DNA of 64,000 nucleotides from Cryptomeria japonica (Eukaryota; Streptophyta; Pinopsida; Cupressales; Cupressaceae). The position numbers and the translations under genes are program-made. Positions within the stretch are counted from its first letter, which is position 1. Every line of letters starts with the position of its first letter. The notes below the pieces were generated by a model. The model ran no database searches. It had not been told where the DNA came from and worked only from the letters and a program-made list of their open reading frames with translations. Positions 34,820-46,269 of the stretch are shown here, piece by piece. The stretch lies in assembly GCF_030272615.1 (NCBI RefSeq), contig NC_081405.1, positions 19,116,547-19,180,546 on the forward strand, given 5' to 3'.

Positions 34820-34981
34820 GCGACTAAGAGAGATGTATAGATAATGAGATATAGATAGAGAAGGATAGGGAGATACAGATAGAGGGAGCAATAAAGAGAG
34901 AGAAAGGTGGTGAAGACAAGTAACAAAGAGAGGAACAAAGAGATAGAGATTTATAGAGAGATAGAAATAAGGAGTGTGTGT
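34820..34981. repeat. GA-rich tract, insertion site of the next element
   Basis: GATAGAGAG-type purine-rich sequence resumes after 42720 (GAGTGAGAGAGATAGTGAAG), so the element at 34982-42715 inserted into it. Confidence 0.7.
34977..34981. repeat. target site duplication TGTGT, left
   Basis: TGTGT just outside the 5' LTR is identical to the five bases after the 3' LTR. Confidence 0.85.
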
Positions 34982-36135
34982 TGTTGGCATTTTTGTGGTT
35001 TATGTTGTGATTGTCATTGATGGACACACACTTGTATTGAGATCCCCTTTATATGTATGAGCTTATGCTCAACCGATATTTGTTCCAACCGGTATGTTGT
35101 ATACTAGTCTCTAGACTAGTGGCGATTTTGCAGAATGTGTTTCCCGGTTTGAAGCGACATGTCGACCCCAAGTGGTTCGCAAATCACAAGCGGTACGAGG
35201 GAGAAAAGTGACACAACACATTCTTACCAGTCTTCTTTTTTGTCAAACCGGCAACCGATATTTTGTATGAACTGGTAAATACTCTGTGATGAGTTACCAA
35301 CCGACATTTTGTGATGAGTTACCAATCCACCGATTGTTTGACGGTGCCGACACATTGACGGTGATTCCTGTGTCGTGTTACTAAGTATGTCTAGGTTCAT
35401 TGAACCTAGGAAATTGTAAAGAAATCCTATTGGACCGACATGAAATCAGATTCCTTTAAAAGGACATCATGTCTAGGGTTTTAGGTGGTTGCTGAAAGGG
35501 TTAATATTGAGTTCGGGTTTAAGGTGGAAGTGGAGAATGATCTTATCTGAGAAGATCAAGTTGTAACTATTAGAGAGAGAGAGAGAAGACTGAAGTAATG
35601 TTGGAATGCATTAGCTGTGAGCAATACTGGATCTAACCAAGTAGTTTGTGCTATTAGATAGATCAAACACTTGTTGATTACTCACATCTTTGACAAGTTT
35701 GTGGCCCTTAACCGGGTAGGCCTCAAAGCCTTTGTAAAATCCTCTAACAAGGTGGTTCACACATGTGAATCTAAAATCCTCTAACAAGGTAGTCTTTAAT
35801 CGGACTTATCTCCTAACCAAGATTGAGATTCTTAACAGGATCTGTTCTGGTGAAGAACATTGTAAGACCTTAACCGGTCTGGTTTCTATTCTGCAGATAG
35901 TGACTTGTGAGTTCCATCTCACCATGGTTTTTTCCCAGTTGGGTTTCCACGTCAAATATCCTATGTTATGGTTGTATTGCTTTTGTGGGTGAATGCTTTG
36001 TTCGCATTTTGGTTTCCATGTGTGGTAACCGGTTTGACTATCAAACTGCTTTACCGGTTTATCTTTAGACTGTGTAAGTGTTTTAGTGCAAAGATTTTTG
36101 GTATACTAATTCACCCCCCCTCTTAGTATTCATCA
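34982..36135 (+). mobile_element. 5' LTR, 1154 bp
   Basis: Starts TGTTGGCATTTTTGTGG and ends TAGTATTCATCA. It contains several AACCGGT/ACCGGT palindromes, a TATA-like CTTTAAAAGG near 35453-35462 and a GA microsatellite (about 35573-35588). Differences from the 3' LTR number about 45-50 by eye, mostly C/T and G/A transitions. The short ORF at 35765-35992 is also present in the 3' LTR and is not a gene. Confidence 0.9.
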
Positions 36136-36137
36136 AT

Positions 36138-36149
36138 TGGTATCAGAGC
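36138..36149 (+). other. primer-binding site for initiator Met-tRNA
   Basis: TGGTATCAGAGC lies 2 bases after the LTR end. It is complementary to the 3' end of plant initiator tRNA-Met and is the usual primer site of Copia elements. Confidence 0.9.
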
Positions 36150-36185
36150 CAACCTTTCTATAAGTTTAACCACTTGGAAAGAGAT

Positions 36186-37463
36186 ATGGGGGAATACACC
36201 TTGAGGGAACTTACTCAATGACTCACTAAGTCTGAGCAAGCCTATGATGATCTTATGGTCAAATACAAGGCATCTCAAGCAAAAAGAAGAGAACATGCAG
36301 AGAGACTGATGGAACTATCTAAAAGTAGTTATGAAGATGAAGCTAACATGGAGGCCATGATTGTTGAAGTGAATAAGTTGAATGTTTCAAAATCCAATTT
36401 GAGAAAGGAATTGGAGGGGCTGACTATTCGGTTTAGTCAAGAGCTTGAGAACTATAGAAAAGCTGAAGATTGGATAAAGGAGAGAGATCATGAGATCTCC
36501 AAGTTGAAACAAGAGATTAGTGCACTGACTGCTTGCCTTCATGAGAGCAGAATGGAAAAGGAAGACATGCAAGGAGAACTGAACATAGCCATCACTGAAA
36601 ATGCAAGTCTAATGGAGATAAATACTGCTATTTCCAAAGAACTCTTTGAGTCAAAGGAAATACTTGCTAAGTTTGGCAAAAGTACTGTCAAGCTAGAGCA
36701 AAAGCTTGAGTCATCTAGATCGGCAAAGAATACCAATGGCCTTGGTTTTTCTGGACATGAGGAAGGAGAATCCTCAGGAACAAATGTTGAAGCATCAAAG
36801 AAGCAACCGACGCTCAAAGGAAAAGGTAAGCAAAAATTCAAACCTGTTTGCTTTAACTGTCTTAAAGAAGGACACACTGCCAATGTATGTAGGAGAAAAG
36901 CCTACAATAATTTTCCCTATTTTATCAACAATGTACCTAGATTCAATAAGTTCAATGGTCATTGTTATGCATGCAACAAGTTTGGGCATAGAGCATTTGA
37001 ATGCAGGTCTGTAGTGGATAACACTGGAAGATATCCTCAGAGGACCCACGGAACTGGTCCTGAATCTTTTATGAACCAGAACCACAACCAGTTTAATGAC
37101 TTCAATCATCAGTCAAGAAGCGGTGGTCATCAAGCAGCAACCAGATGGAGAGAAAGTTGTATGATCTGTCATGATCATGGTCACACTGCTGCAACATGCA
37201 GAAGAAAGAATGGAAATATGTACAATGGACCTTGGAGAGCACCTGGACTTGTTTGCTATCATTGCAACAAACCGGGTCACATTGCAAGATTCTGCAGAAG
37301 CAGAAAAAGTATATTTGATGATATACCGGTCACTCGAGAAGGAGAAATAGATGTTGAAAAAGTTCAAGGAGACATGAAGAAAACATGGAAGAAGAAACCG
37401 ATATTGTCGGAGGAGGAACCGGTTTCTGCACCTAGTGTGGAAATATCGAAACCGACAAACTAA
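36186..37463 (+). pseudogene. ORF1: coiled-coil protein with four CCHC zinc knuckles
   Basis: The likely start is ATG 36186 (MGEYTLRELTQ), followed by one TGA at 36219-36221; the frame is then open for 402 codons from 36255. Residues 1-165 of that frame are highly charged and predicted coiled coil (KKRREHAERL-type heptads, DHEISKLKQEISAL). Four C-x2-C-x4-H-x4-C knuckles follow: CFNCLKEGHTANVC, CYACNKFGHRAFEC, CMICHDHGHTAATC and CYHCNKPGHIARFC. This resembles the C-terminal, nucleic-acid-binding half of Sirevirus gag with extra knuckles. The capsid domain normally found upstream is missing. Right after the stop comes a purine tract CTTAGGGGGAGCAAATG (37477-37493), which looks like a relic of a 3'-end tract joined to gag when pol was lost. 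Confidence 0.75.
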
Positions 37464-37907
37464 GCCTCAAAGGCTTAGGGGGAGCAAATGACGAAATGCT
37501 TTCGAACCCTCGGTTGACACCGGTAAAAGACCTTAACCGGTATGTGATACCTGTTGCTTGGCAGAAGACCGAAAATGATAAAAAGGCAACCTAGGGTTTA
37601 CGCCCTAATAGAGGAACATTAATGACGGTAGGTGAGAGACATGTATACATGCAATTTTTCAAATCATTTCTCACTATTTGTTTTCGAGCGCAAAAAAGTT
37701 TTCAAGTGCAAAATGAAGAAAAGGTGATTTGAGCTTAGATTTCAAGAAATTGGATAACCTTGAAAGAGATTCAAATTTAGTTTGCAAGCGGTAGTGGAGA
37801 ACTCAAAGCCATGATTTGGCATCCGACAGAGAGCGAAGTGAAGCAGAATTTGGAAGCCCTAAATTCACATTTGAAAGGTATTTTTCGTGTTCTTGAAATA
37901 CTCTACA

Positions 37908-40900
37908 ATGGCTTCCGCATCTCATACCAGTTTGAGTACATCCATAAAGTCAGAAAGTTTTATTCAAAGGAAGGCCAAATATAATGCTTTATCACAAGTT
38001 CCAGCTAGAATCATAGTCGAAGAAGGAATTTCTGATTATATTGATTGCAAAATAGAAGACCTTGGGTCTTTAGCTATTCACACTCAGTTAGGTCTATTTT
38101 GTGGCAAGGACAAAAAGATCAAACCAGAGTTCAGTATCTTAGAGAAGAAGAAACTCCATAATGCCATATATTTTCTGGAAGACTTCATGGAGGTTCACAT
38201 CAGGATCATCTTGAGCAGAGTCCATGGTGACAAGATGTACCTAGAGAGGATGCATGATATCACGCCCGAGGCAATTCATGCAATCACCAGTTTCTGCAAC
38301 ACAGGGGAAGTGTCAGCCCTGAGAACGGTAAGCAAAACAGAAATAACCAAGCTCACCGGTTCGACAAGTGATTCACGAGGTATGGCAGTCAATCCTATCA
38401 AGGATGATCTGGTGAAATACGCATGCATGGTGATTGGATACAGAACATTCTCAGCCAGCAGGATTAATTTTGTATCTGTTGTAGCGGTAAATGCCACTTA
38501 CCGGATGATTAAAGAGGATAAATCATTTGAAATATGCACCGGTATGCAGAGGCAACTCCTGTAAAATCTTAAGGCAATCAAAAAGGACAATTCACTGAGG
38601 TTTAAGTTTGGACAACTACTGGTAGGGTTGTTTTTCTATTTCCAAAGCTACTTTTCAGGTGTAGGAGATGTCCAGTGGTCCCCTGACCAACCGGTAACCA
38701 AGCAAATAAAGGAAAGTGTGCAAGCCATTGGAACTGCCTACCCTAAGGTACTGAATAAATACTTTGATGAGTTCTGAAGAAAGATGAGTCAGAGGGTAAG
38801 AATCTCAGGTGACATAGTAAAGAAATACGAAGATGACATATGTTTCACTATTCAGGTGGACAAATGTCTAATGGAGGCTGTTGAGCCTAGAATGGAGGAA
38901 GTGGAGCCTATGGGCTATGAGGTCATGTTTGACATGCTGGAAGGGTATGCTTCAACCCTTATTGCCTCACCTCTTGATCGAAAGGCTAAGAGGACCAGAA
39001 CCTACTTAGAGAGGATCACACCAGTTGAAGAACCATCGGTGAAGAAGGGAAAAGAACCGGTAGCTAAGAAAGCTAAGGCAATGCCTACAGCATCAGCACC
39101 AGCTACCACTGTAACTCCAAGAGTGACCAAGCGGTCACCGGCAAAGAAGAAACCGAAGGTAACACCGGCAAAATTCTTCGAAAGGAAGAGGAAGACTAAG
39201 GCAAATGAACCGGACTCCGAAGAAACCGAGTCTGATGAACAACCAAAGAAGGCTAAACAAACCAAGAAGATGAAGAAGAATGAACTGGCAACATCAGCAC
39301 CGGTAAATATAGATATCTCCTCTTACAAACCTTTGACACATTGTCAAAGAACATTAAAGAATATTAGGAGAAAGTTACTTCATGGTTTAATAGATTATTA
39401 TGATGAATTCAATAGTGAGGAAAAAGATGAAGTACTACAGGAAATCATTCTTTATTTATGTAAAAATGACTGGTCACCATCAGAGATTAAATCTCAGACA
39501 CCAGATTCATTATTTAAAGCATTGGATAACAAATGGCGCATTGCCATTGAAAAGGAACAGGAGATTAGGGACAAAGTTTTTGCACAGTACTTCCCCGAAC
39601 TCTCAAATTCAGAATTGTTTGATGTATTGGATCAAAATAAAGGTCTCTTCTTCACAAGGAGAAGAAGACTCTGGTTGTTGGAGGTGAGAGTTGATGATGT
39701 AGAAAAAGATACACATCAACACATGGCCCATGCTATCAGTTTTCACAAAGCACGAATGGCCAACCTCCAAGCGGAAAAGGAACTGGTTATTTCCAAACTT
39801 GATGAGGTTTTTGATGAGGAAGGAAACCTAGTGGAAGAACCAATCGACACCATAGATGTCAATGCCCTGGATGTAGAAGATGTCACTCAAGACATACCTT
39901 CTGAGGGTACTGAATAGGGGCAATGGGCCGATTAGGGTGGTGAACAAGCTATGGACACGCAGCAAGCGACAAAAGATCAGGAAGAGAAAAAGAAGAAGGA
40001 TGAAGACAAGAAACAAAAGAAAGAGGAAGAGAAGAGGAAAGAGGAAGAGAAGAGAAAAGAGGAAGAGAAGAGAAAAGAGGAAGAGGAGAAAAGAAAAGAT
40101 GAAGAAAAGAAGAAGCAAGAAGAAGAAAGGAAGAAGAAAGAAGAAGAGGACAAGGAAGAAAAGAAGAAAAAGGAAGAGGAAGAGAAGAAGAAAAAGGAAG
40201 AGGAAGAGAAGAAGAAAAAGGAAGAGGAAGAGAAGAAGAAGAGGGAAGAAGAAGAAAAGGAAGAGCAGAGGAAAAGAAAAAGGCAGAGGAAGACAAGGAA
40301 GAAGAGAAGAGAAGAGAAGCGGAAAAGAAGAAAGCTGAAGAAGCCAAGGAACGAGAAGCGGCAAAAAGCTCTCAGGTGGAGACTCCGAAGGCAACTGGAA
40401 GTCAACCCTCACTAGTTGATCTCTCTAGTCCTATCGATCTCCAATCTGCAAGTGAGTCAGAGCTTATGCAGAGCATCAAGGTTGCTCAAGATTGCCTTGA
40501 GATCATTCATAGGAAAAAGGAACAGGCCATCATCCACGCAACTGTAGATACACTTACCGATCTAATACCCGGCACTAATCTTTCTGACACTGATTCATCA
40601 CTAGTGAAACTCAAACTTTTGTGTACTGTAGTGGATGATCAGGTGCAGAGTCTAGAAGAAGCAGCAGAGGCCAATGTAAAGAAAGAGCACCAAAAGGCTC
40701 TTAATGTTGCTCTAGTGAAGAAATTGAATGAGCTTAGGACTGAACTGCTAAAGGATCAAAAGGACATAAGGAGTGCCTTGGATGAGGGAAACTTGCTACT
40801 TAGCAAAATCTATCAACCTCATCTGTTCTGTGATGATGTGCTAGCCAAGAAGCAACAGCTTCAAACGGACTTATAGTCCTACTTGAGCACATTCAAGACT

Positions 40901-41242
40901 CCTTACGACTCCTTTGCAGCATATGGGCAAACCGTTCACCGGTTCCAGATCCAGTCAGCCAAGATAGAGCAAGAGATCAGCACAAGGTCTATGGATTTGT
41001 AGGAGCTTCAACTGGTATTACTTCCACGATTGCAAATTCTCCAGAAATGTTATCTGAACTTGGATGCCCTGACAGTCACACAAGAACTGAGCACAATAGA
41101 TGCCATGGAGGAATAGGTATCACAGATGCAGACAGAGAAGGAAGTTGTCACCTCCCTACTTGAGTCCTGGTCCCTTTCCATGAAACAATTTTTGCAGGAC
41201 TATAAAGCGGTTTTTGACAAGTATTATTCATTATTGTCATAA
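37908..41242 (+). pseudogene. ORF2: long downstream ORF of unknown function (about 1110 codons)
   Basis: Starting at MASASHTS (37908), one frame continues with stops at 38562, 38775, 39915 and 39933. A frameshift in the GA-rich part (about 40255-40285) leads to a second frame with stops at 40874, 41000 and 41114 and a final TAA at 41240. It has three parts. An N-terminal globular region of about 300 residues (ARIIVEEGISDYIDCKIEDL, RINFVSVVAVNATYRMIK) comes first. A basic Lys/Pro linker follows (KKPKVTPAKFFERKRKTK), then a helical part and an extreme Lys/Glu repeat (39990-40270). A C-terminal coiled-coil region (KAQDCLEIIHRKKEQAI) ends it. It sits where Sireviruses carry their extra gene, downstream of pol. 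No membrane segment is evident. Function unknown. Confidence 0.65.
39985..40330 (+). repeat. purine-rich Lys/Glu-coding repeat inside ORF2
   Basis: GAAGAGAAGAGGAAAGAG-type units of 15-18 bp are repeated about 20 times. The coding strand is almost all A and G. Length changes here explain the ORF2 frameshift. Antisense Leu/Phe- and Ser-rich ORFs are shadows. Confidence 0.85.
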
Positions 41243-41296
41243 ACTCTTTTACATATATATGGAAACAGGTTTTTCAGCGGTACTTTGTCATTGTTG

Positions 41297-41558
41297 ACAA
41301 AGGGGGAGAAGTATATCTGGTTTTTGGTTTTAAATTTTGAAATTTTGATATATCAGGGGAGAAGTATATGTTGTGATATATGCTATATGCTCTGATGATT
41401 ATGCTCTAAATGCAAAATTGCTATACACTCTGTTGATTAAGGTTTTGTGTATATGCTTAGGGGGAGCAATTTTGTTAATGGCAAGTTTTTTGTTGTAAAA
41501 CACTTAGATGTCAAAATTTTATTTTCCTAAGTGTTGCCATCAATGCCAAAGGGGGAGA
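41297..41558 (+). other. multiple polypurine tracts before the 3' LTR
   Basis: Four GGGGGAG-type tracts occur: AAAGGGGGAGAAG (about 41299), AGGGGAGAAG (about 41355), TTAGGGGGAGCA (about 41458) and AAAGGGGGAGA (41548-41558). The last adjoins the LTR. Multiplied polypurine tracts are a described Sirevirus feature. Confidence 0.75.
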
Positions 41559-41559
41559 T

Positions 41560-42715
41560 TGTTGGCATTTTTGTGGTTTATGTTGTGATTGTCATTGATG
41601 GACACACACTTGTATTGAGATCCCCTTTATATGTATGAGCTTATGCTCGACCGGTATTTTTTCCAACCGGTATGTTGTATACTAGTCTCTAGACTAGTGG
41701 CAATTTTGTAGAATGTGTTTCCCGGTCTGTAGCGGCATGTCGACCCCAAGCGGTTCGCAGATCACAAGCGGTATGAGGGAGAAAAGCAACACAACACATT
41801 CTTACTAGTCTTCATTTTTGTCAAACCGACAACCAATATTTTGTATGAACTGGTAAATACTCTGTGATGAGTTACCAATCGACATTTTGTGATGAGTTAC
41901 CAATCCACCGATTGTTTGACGGTGCCGACACATTGACGGTGATTCCTGTGTCGTGTTACTAAGTATGTCTAGGTTCATTAAACCTAGGAAATTGTAAAGA
42001 AATCCTATTGGACCGACATGAAATCAGATTCCTTTAAAAGGATATCATGTCTAGGGTTTTAGGTGGTTGCTGAAAGGGTTAATGTTTAGCTAGGGTTTAA
42101 GGTGGAAGTGGAGAACGATCTTATCTGAGAAGATCAAGTTGTAACTGTTAGAGAGAGAGAGAGAAGACTGAAGTAATGCTGGAATGCATTAGCTGTGAGC
42201 AATACTGGATCTAACCAAGTAGTTTGTGCTATTAGATAGATCAAACACTTGTTGATTACTCACATCTTTAACAAGTTCGTAGCCCTTAACTGGGTAAGCC
42301 TCAAAGCCTTTGTAAAATCCTCTAACAAGGTGGTTCACACATGTGAATCTAAAATCCTCTAACAAGGTAGTCTTTAATCGAACTTATCTCCTAACAGAGA
42401 TTGAGATTCTTAACAAGATCTGTTTTGGTGAAGAACATTGTAAGACCTTAACCGGTCTGGTTTCTATTCTGCAGATAGTGACTTGTGAGTTCCATCTCAC
42501 CGTGGTTTTTTCCCAGTTGGGTTTCCACGTCAAATATCCTATGTTATGGTTGTATTGCTTTTGTGGGTGAATGCTTTATTCGCATTTTGGTTTGCATGTG
42601 TGGTAACCGGTTTGACTGTTAGACTGCTTTACCAGTTTATCTTTAAACTGTGTAAGTGTTTTAGTGCAAAGATTTTTGGTATACTAATTCACCCCCCCCC
42701 TCTTAGTATTCATCA
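41560..42715 (+). mobile_element. 3' LTR, 1156 bp
   Basis: It matches the 5' LTR over its whole length, starts TGTTGG and ends ATTCATCA, and is followed by TGTGT. The ORF at 42343-42570 is the copy of the one in the 5' LTR. Confidence 0.9.
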
Positions 42716-42720
42716 TGTGT
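42716..42720. repeat. target site duplication TGTGT, right
   Basis: Identical to the five bases before the 5' LTR. Confidence 0.85.
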
Positions 42721-43009
42721 ATGAGTGAGAGAGATAGTGAAGTGTTGCAACTTGTAACCTAGCACAATTTACACAACTTTATGTGCCCCTACTTTCATGT
42801 GTCCCATCTTAGCTCTCACCTGAGTCTATTTCAAGCCTTTTTACCTCAAAACTAATGTCATCTTTCTGCATGGTAATCTAAACCCTAACATTGAGTTGTT
42901 TGCTCTTCATTTCTCATTTATTTGCCCTGTTTTCGATGAACAGGTGCACTTGAGGCACCTTTTTCTGTATAGGGGTGCCCAGGGCATCCTTGCCTTCCTT
43001 AAAAAAGAC
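42721..43009. other. LTR-fragment-like sequence, no gene
   Basis: 42760-42850 resembles the start of the LTR at 18934 (ATTTACAC, TGCCCCTACTTTCATGTGTC). The rest (GAACAGGTGCACTTGAGGCACC) contains a short hairpin. No ORF with a motif was seen. Confidence 0.4.
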
Positions 43010-43254
43010 ATATTTAAATATGTTAGTGCACTTCCCCTTCTTGGTGATTTTGGATCTTGGTGTCTCAATTTAACCATTGGAGGTCACCCTAATTGGTGCA
43101 AAGAGAGGGAGAGAGGGAGAGAGTGATAAAGAGAGGTAATGAGAAAGGGAGAGAGGGAGGGGGAGTAGAGAGGGAGAGAGTAAGAGAGAGATACACCTTA
43201 GAGAAGGGGAGAGTAAGATAGAGAGGATGCGAGGGAGAGACTTTAGAGATAAAG

Positions 43255-43323
<69 letters not shown>

Positions 43324-43495
43324 AATGAAAAAGAGAAAGGGAGGGGGGAGGTAGGGAGAGAGTGGGAAAGAGATACACTTGACAAAGGAAGAGAGTGAGA
43401 TAGAGAGATAGAGGCAGAGAGGGAGAGAGAGTAAAGATAGAAAGAATGGGAGAGAGAGGAAAATAGAGAGAGAGAGGGAAAGAGAGAGAAGATTC
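43010..43495. repeat. inner edge and purine tract, inverted copy of 27800-28345
   Basis: 43010-43083 is the reverse complement of 28260-28345. 43085-43495 is a GA tract with the landmarks of the 27820-28254 tract in reverse order, including about 60 bp of pure (AG)n near 43255-43318. Confidence 0.9.
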
Positions 43496-43866
43496 ATGGA
43501 ACATTGTTTAGGCACATAGTGTGTTGATGGAAGATTCAACTAACATAGCGTGTTAGTCGCTTTCGCTGATTCGTGGACTGCGTGGCCGCCATTTCCTTTT
43601 GCCCCGCGAAACAATGAATTCAACTAACATAGCGTGTTAGTAGCTTTCGTTGATTCATGGGCTGTGTGGTCACCATTTTCTTTTGCCCTACGAAACCTGT
43701 GAATTCGACTAACATGGCGTGTTAGTCACTTTCGTTGATTCGCGAGCTGCATGGCCGCCATTTATTTTTCCTCGCGAAATAGCGAATTCGACTAACATGG
43801 CGTGTTAGTCGCTTTCACTGATTCGCAGACTGTGCAACCACCATTTCCTTTTGCCTCACGAAACAT
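43496..43866 (-). repeat. 84-bp hairpin repeat array A2 (inverted, about four units)
   Basis: It starts with the junction sequence (GATTCATGGAACATTGTTTAGG, reverse of that at 27780-27825). Four units follow with GCGTGTTAGTCGCTTTCGCTG and GACTGCGTGGCCGCC motifs. Together with A1 it forms inverted arms enclosing about 15 kb. Confidence 0.9.
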
Positions 43867-44060
43867 CCTAGTCTAATCTGTCAGGCCCACCATCCTTTCG
43901 CTCCTTTGCGAAAGATAAACTCCATGCTATTTCGCCCACCGAAATAACGCAGACCATCGGATCCTTTTCAAGATGCACCTTCTTTACTTTCCACGTCATC
44001 CTCACGATGGGCCCAATTCCCTTTCGGTGCTTCGCGATAGGTTAGTCAATCACAACCACT
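43867..44060. repeat. block A, directly repeated at 45885-46060
   Basis: The segment from CTAGTCTAATCTGTC through GATCCTTTTCAAGATGCACC to CACGATGGGCCCA is repeated directly 2.02 kb downstream, and inverted at 49650-49800. It separates the A2 array from the 410-bp tandem array. Confidence 0.85.
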
Positions 44061-44310
44061 AACTGTAGAATTGATGGTGTAAAATGCGCGACTAACACGC
44101 ATGTTACTCATTACTAACCGAGTATCGATATAGCAGACCGAGACTGCTCCTGATAGTGGAAACATAGTCCGATATGTCCCATCGGGTATTGACACAGTTC
44201 AATTTATGTCTCTCCAATGCCCTGATGATCTCAATATACCAGTCTGCATTGTGACCAAGTCCCTCGCGTCATCAGCATAAATCACCCCGGAGAACTCCTA
44301 GCTACTCTCC

Positions 44311-45830
44311 ATCTGCCTTAATAATCTTATCGAGATTCGGCATAGCATAATATTGCTTCTTCTGATGTCTTGATGAGTCCTAATGCATGTTTACTTTATC
44401 GGTATAATTTACACCGATATCCCCGTAGGTTCTTTTATCTTCATCGGGGGTCGGAATAGCCGTTTTCTATTCCTCTTGAAGTCCCGATCAATCTCCGATG
44501 CACTTTTATGCTATATGCTTCTGAGTTTGTTTTATTGGTATAGGTAATAACGATGGTTCCGCCTTCCCGATTCTCCATGTCATATAGTGTCTTAGCGACA
44601 GGTTAGTCAATCGAAAGTGCGCGTTACCGACAGGTTAGTCAATTGCAACCGCGCGTTACCGACAGGTTAGACAATCACAGAATGTTGGTCGCAATATGGA
44701 CGGTGTAAAACGAACTACTAACATGCCTTAATAGTCTTATCAGTACTCGACATAGCATAAAATTGCTTCTTCCGATTTCCCGATGAGTCCTAATGCATGT
44801 TTACTTTATTGGTATAATTTACACCGATATCCCCGCAGGTGCTTTTATCTTCATCGGGGGTCGGAATAGCCGTTTTCTATTCCTCCTAAAGTCTCGATCA
44901 GTCTTTGATGCACTTTTATGCTTTATGCTTCCGAGTTTGTTTTATCGGTATAGGTAATACTGATGGTTCAGCCTTCCCGATTCTCCATGTCATACAGTGT
45001 CTTAGTGATAGGTTAGTCAATCGAAAGCGCATGTTACCGACATGTTAGTCAATAGCAACCGCACGTTACCAACAGGTTAGACAATCGCAGAATGTTGGTC
45101 GCAATATGGACGGTGTAAAACGGACTACTAACATGCCTTAATAGTCTTATCGGGACTCGACATAGCATAAAATTGCTTCTTCCAATGTCCCGATGAGTCC
45201 TAATGCATGTTTACTTTATCAGTATAATTTACACCGATATCCCCGCAGGTGCTTTTATCTTCATCGGGGGTCAGAATAGTCGTTTTCTATTCCTCCTGAA
45301 GTCTCGATCAGTCTCTAATGCACTTTTATGCTTTATGCTTTCGAGTTTGTTTTATCGGTATAGGTAATACCGATGGTTCAGCCTTCCCGATTCTCCATGT
45401 CATACAGTGTCTTAGCGACAGGTTAGTCAATCGAAAGCGCGTGTTACTGACATGTTAGTCAATCGCAACCATGCGTTACCGATAGGTTAGACAATCGCAG
45501 AATGTTGGTCGCAATATGGACGGTGTAAAACAGACTACTAACACACCTTAATAGTCTTATCGAGACTCGACATAGCATAAAATTGCTTCTTCCGATGTCG
45601 CGATGAGTCCTAATGCATGTTTACTTTATCAGTATAATTTACACTGATATCCCTGCAGGTGCTTTTATCTTCATCAGGTGTCAGAATAGCCTTTTTCTAT
45701 TCCTCCTGAAGTCCCGATCAGTTTTCGATGCACTTTTATGCTTTATGCTTTCGAGTTTGTTTTATCGGTATAGGTAATATCGATGGTTCCGCCTTTTGAT
45801 TCTCCGTGTCATCGGGGATCAATATAACTA
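44311..45830 (+). repeat. 410-bp tandem array, about 3.7 units
   Basis: The landmark ATAGTCTTATCG recurs at 44321, 44731, 45141 and 45551, exactly 410 bp apart each time, with high similarity in between (ACACCGATATCCCCGCAGGT, CATCGGGGGTCGGAATAGCC). Each unit also contains a nested repeat of about 31 bp in three tandem copies, ACCGACAGGTTAGTCAATCG, near its end. No reading frame is conserved. Equal spacing implies recent unequal exchange or selection on length. Confidence 0.9.
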
Positions 45831-45884
45831 TTTTTGCACTAGTCTTTTTCTCCGATATGGCCGTTTTTTTTTTTAAAATCAGGA

Positions 45885-46060
45885 CTAGTCTAATCTACCG
45901 GGCCCACCATCCTTTCGTTGCTTCATGAAAGATAAACTCCATGCTATTTCGCCCACTGAAATAACACAGACCGTCGGATCCTTTTCAAGATGCACCTTCT
46001 TTACTTTCCACATCATCCTCACGCTGGGCCCACTTCCCTTTCGCTTCTTCGCAAAAGATA
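45885..46060. repeat. block A' (direct copy of 43867-44060)
   Basis: CTAGTCTAATCTACCGGGCC through GATCCTTTTCAAGATGCACC to CACGCTGGGCCCAC, with a few substitutions. A related, more diverged copy continues to 46260 (CGCGGCTTCGCGAAAGG). Confidence 0.85.
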
Positions 46061-46269
46061 AACTCTGAGCATCTTTCCTTTACGAAACAACGCAGGTTGT
46101 TGGATCAACTGGAAGATATCGTCCGTAAACCTTCATTCTTTAACCCACCAACCGGGCCCGCCACTCTTTTTTCGCGGCTTCGCGAAAGGTAAAGTTCAGG
46201 CTATTTTCCTTTGCAAATTTACGCACATCATCGGATCTACCAGAACTTGCATGGTTTTTATGGGACCTA

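Larger units (their letters stand above)
34982..42715 (+). mobile_element. complete non-autonomous LTR retrotransposon, Sirevirus (Copia)-like, pol-less
   Basis: Two LTRs (34982-36135 and 41560-42715, about 96% identical by eye) begin TGTTGG and end ATCA. They are flanked by an identical 5-bp target duplication TGTGT (34977-34981 and 42716-42720). A primer-binding site matching initiator Met-tRNA (TGGTATCAGAGC, 36138-36149) follows the 5' LTR, and a polypurine tract AAAGGGGGAGA precedes the 3' LTR. Inside are ORF1 (coiled coil plus four CCHC knuckles) and a long ORF2. There is no protease, integrase, RT or RNase H. Repeated GGGGGAG tracts near the 3' end and repeated AACCGGT palindromes in the LTRs are features described for Sireviruses. 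The element must borrow pol from a relative. Confidence 0.9.

Noticed and set aside
35765-35992. 75-codon ORF found twice (also 42343-42570)
   Set aside because: It is part of the two LTRs, so it is duplicated with them and has no domain.
39828-40412. Leu/Phe-rich and Ser-rich antisense ORFs, up to 194 codons
   Set aside because: Shadows of the Lys/Glu-coding purine repeat in ORF2.
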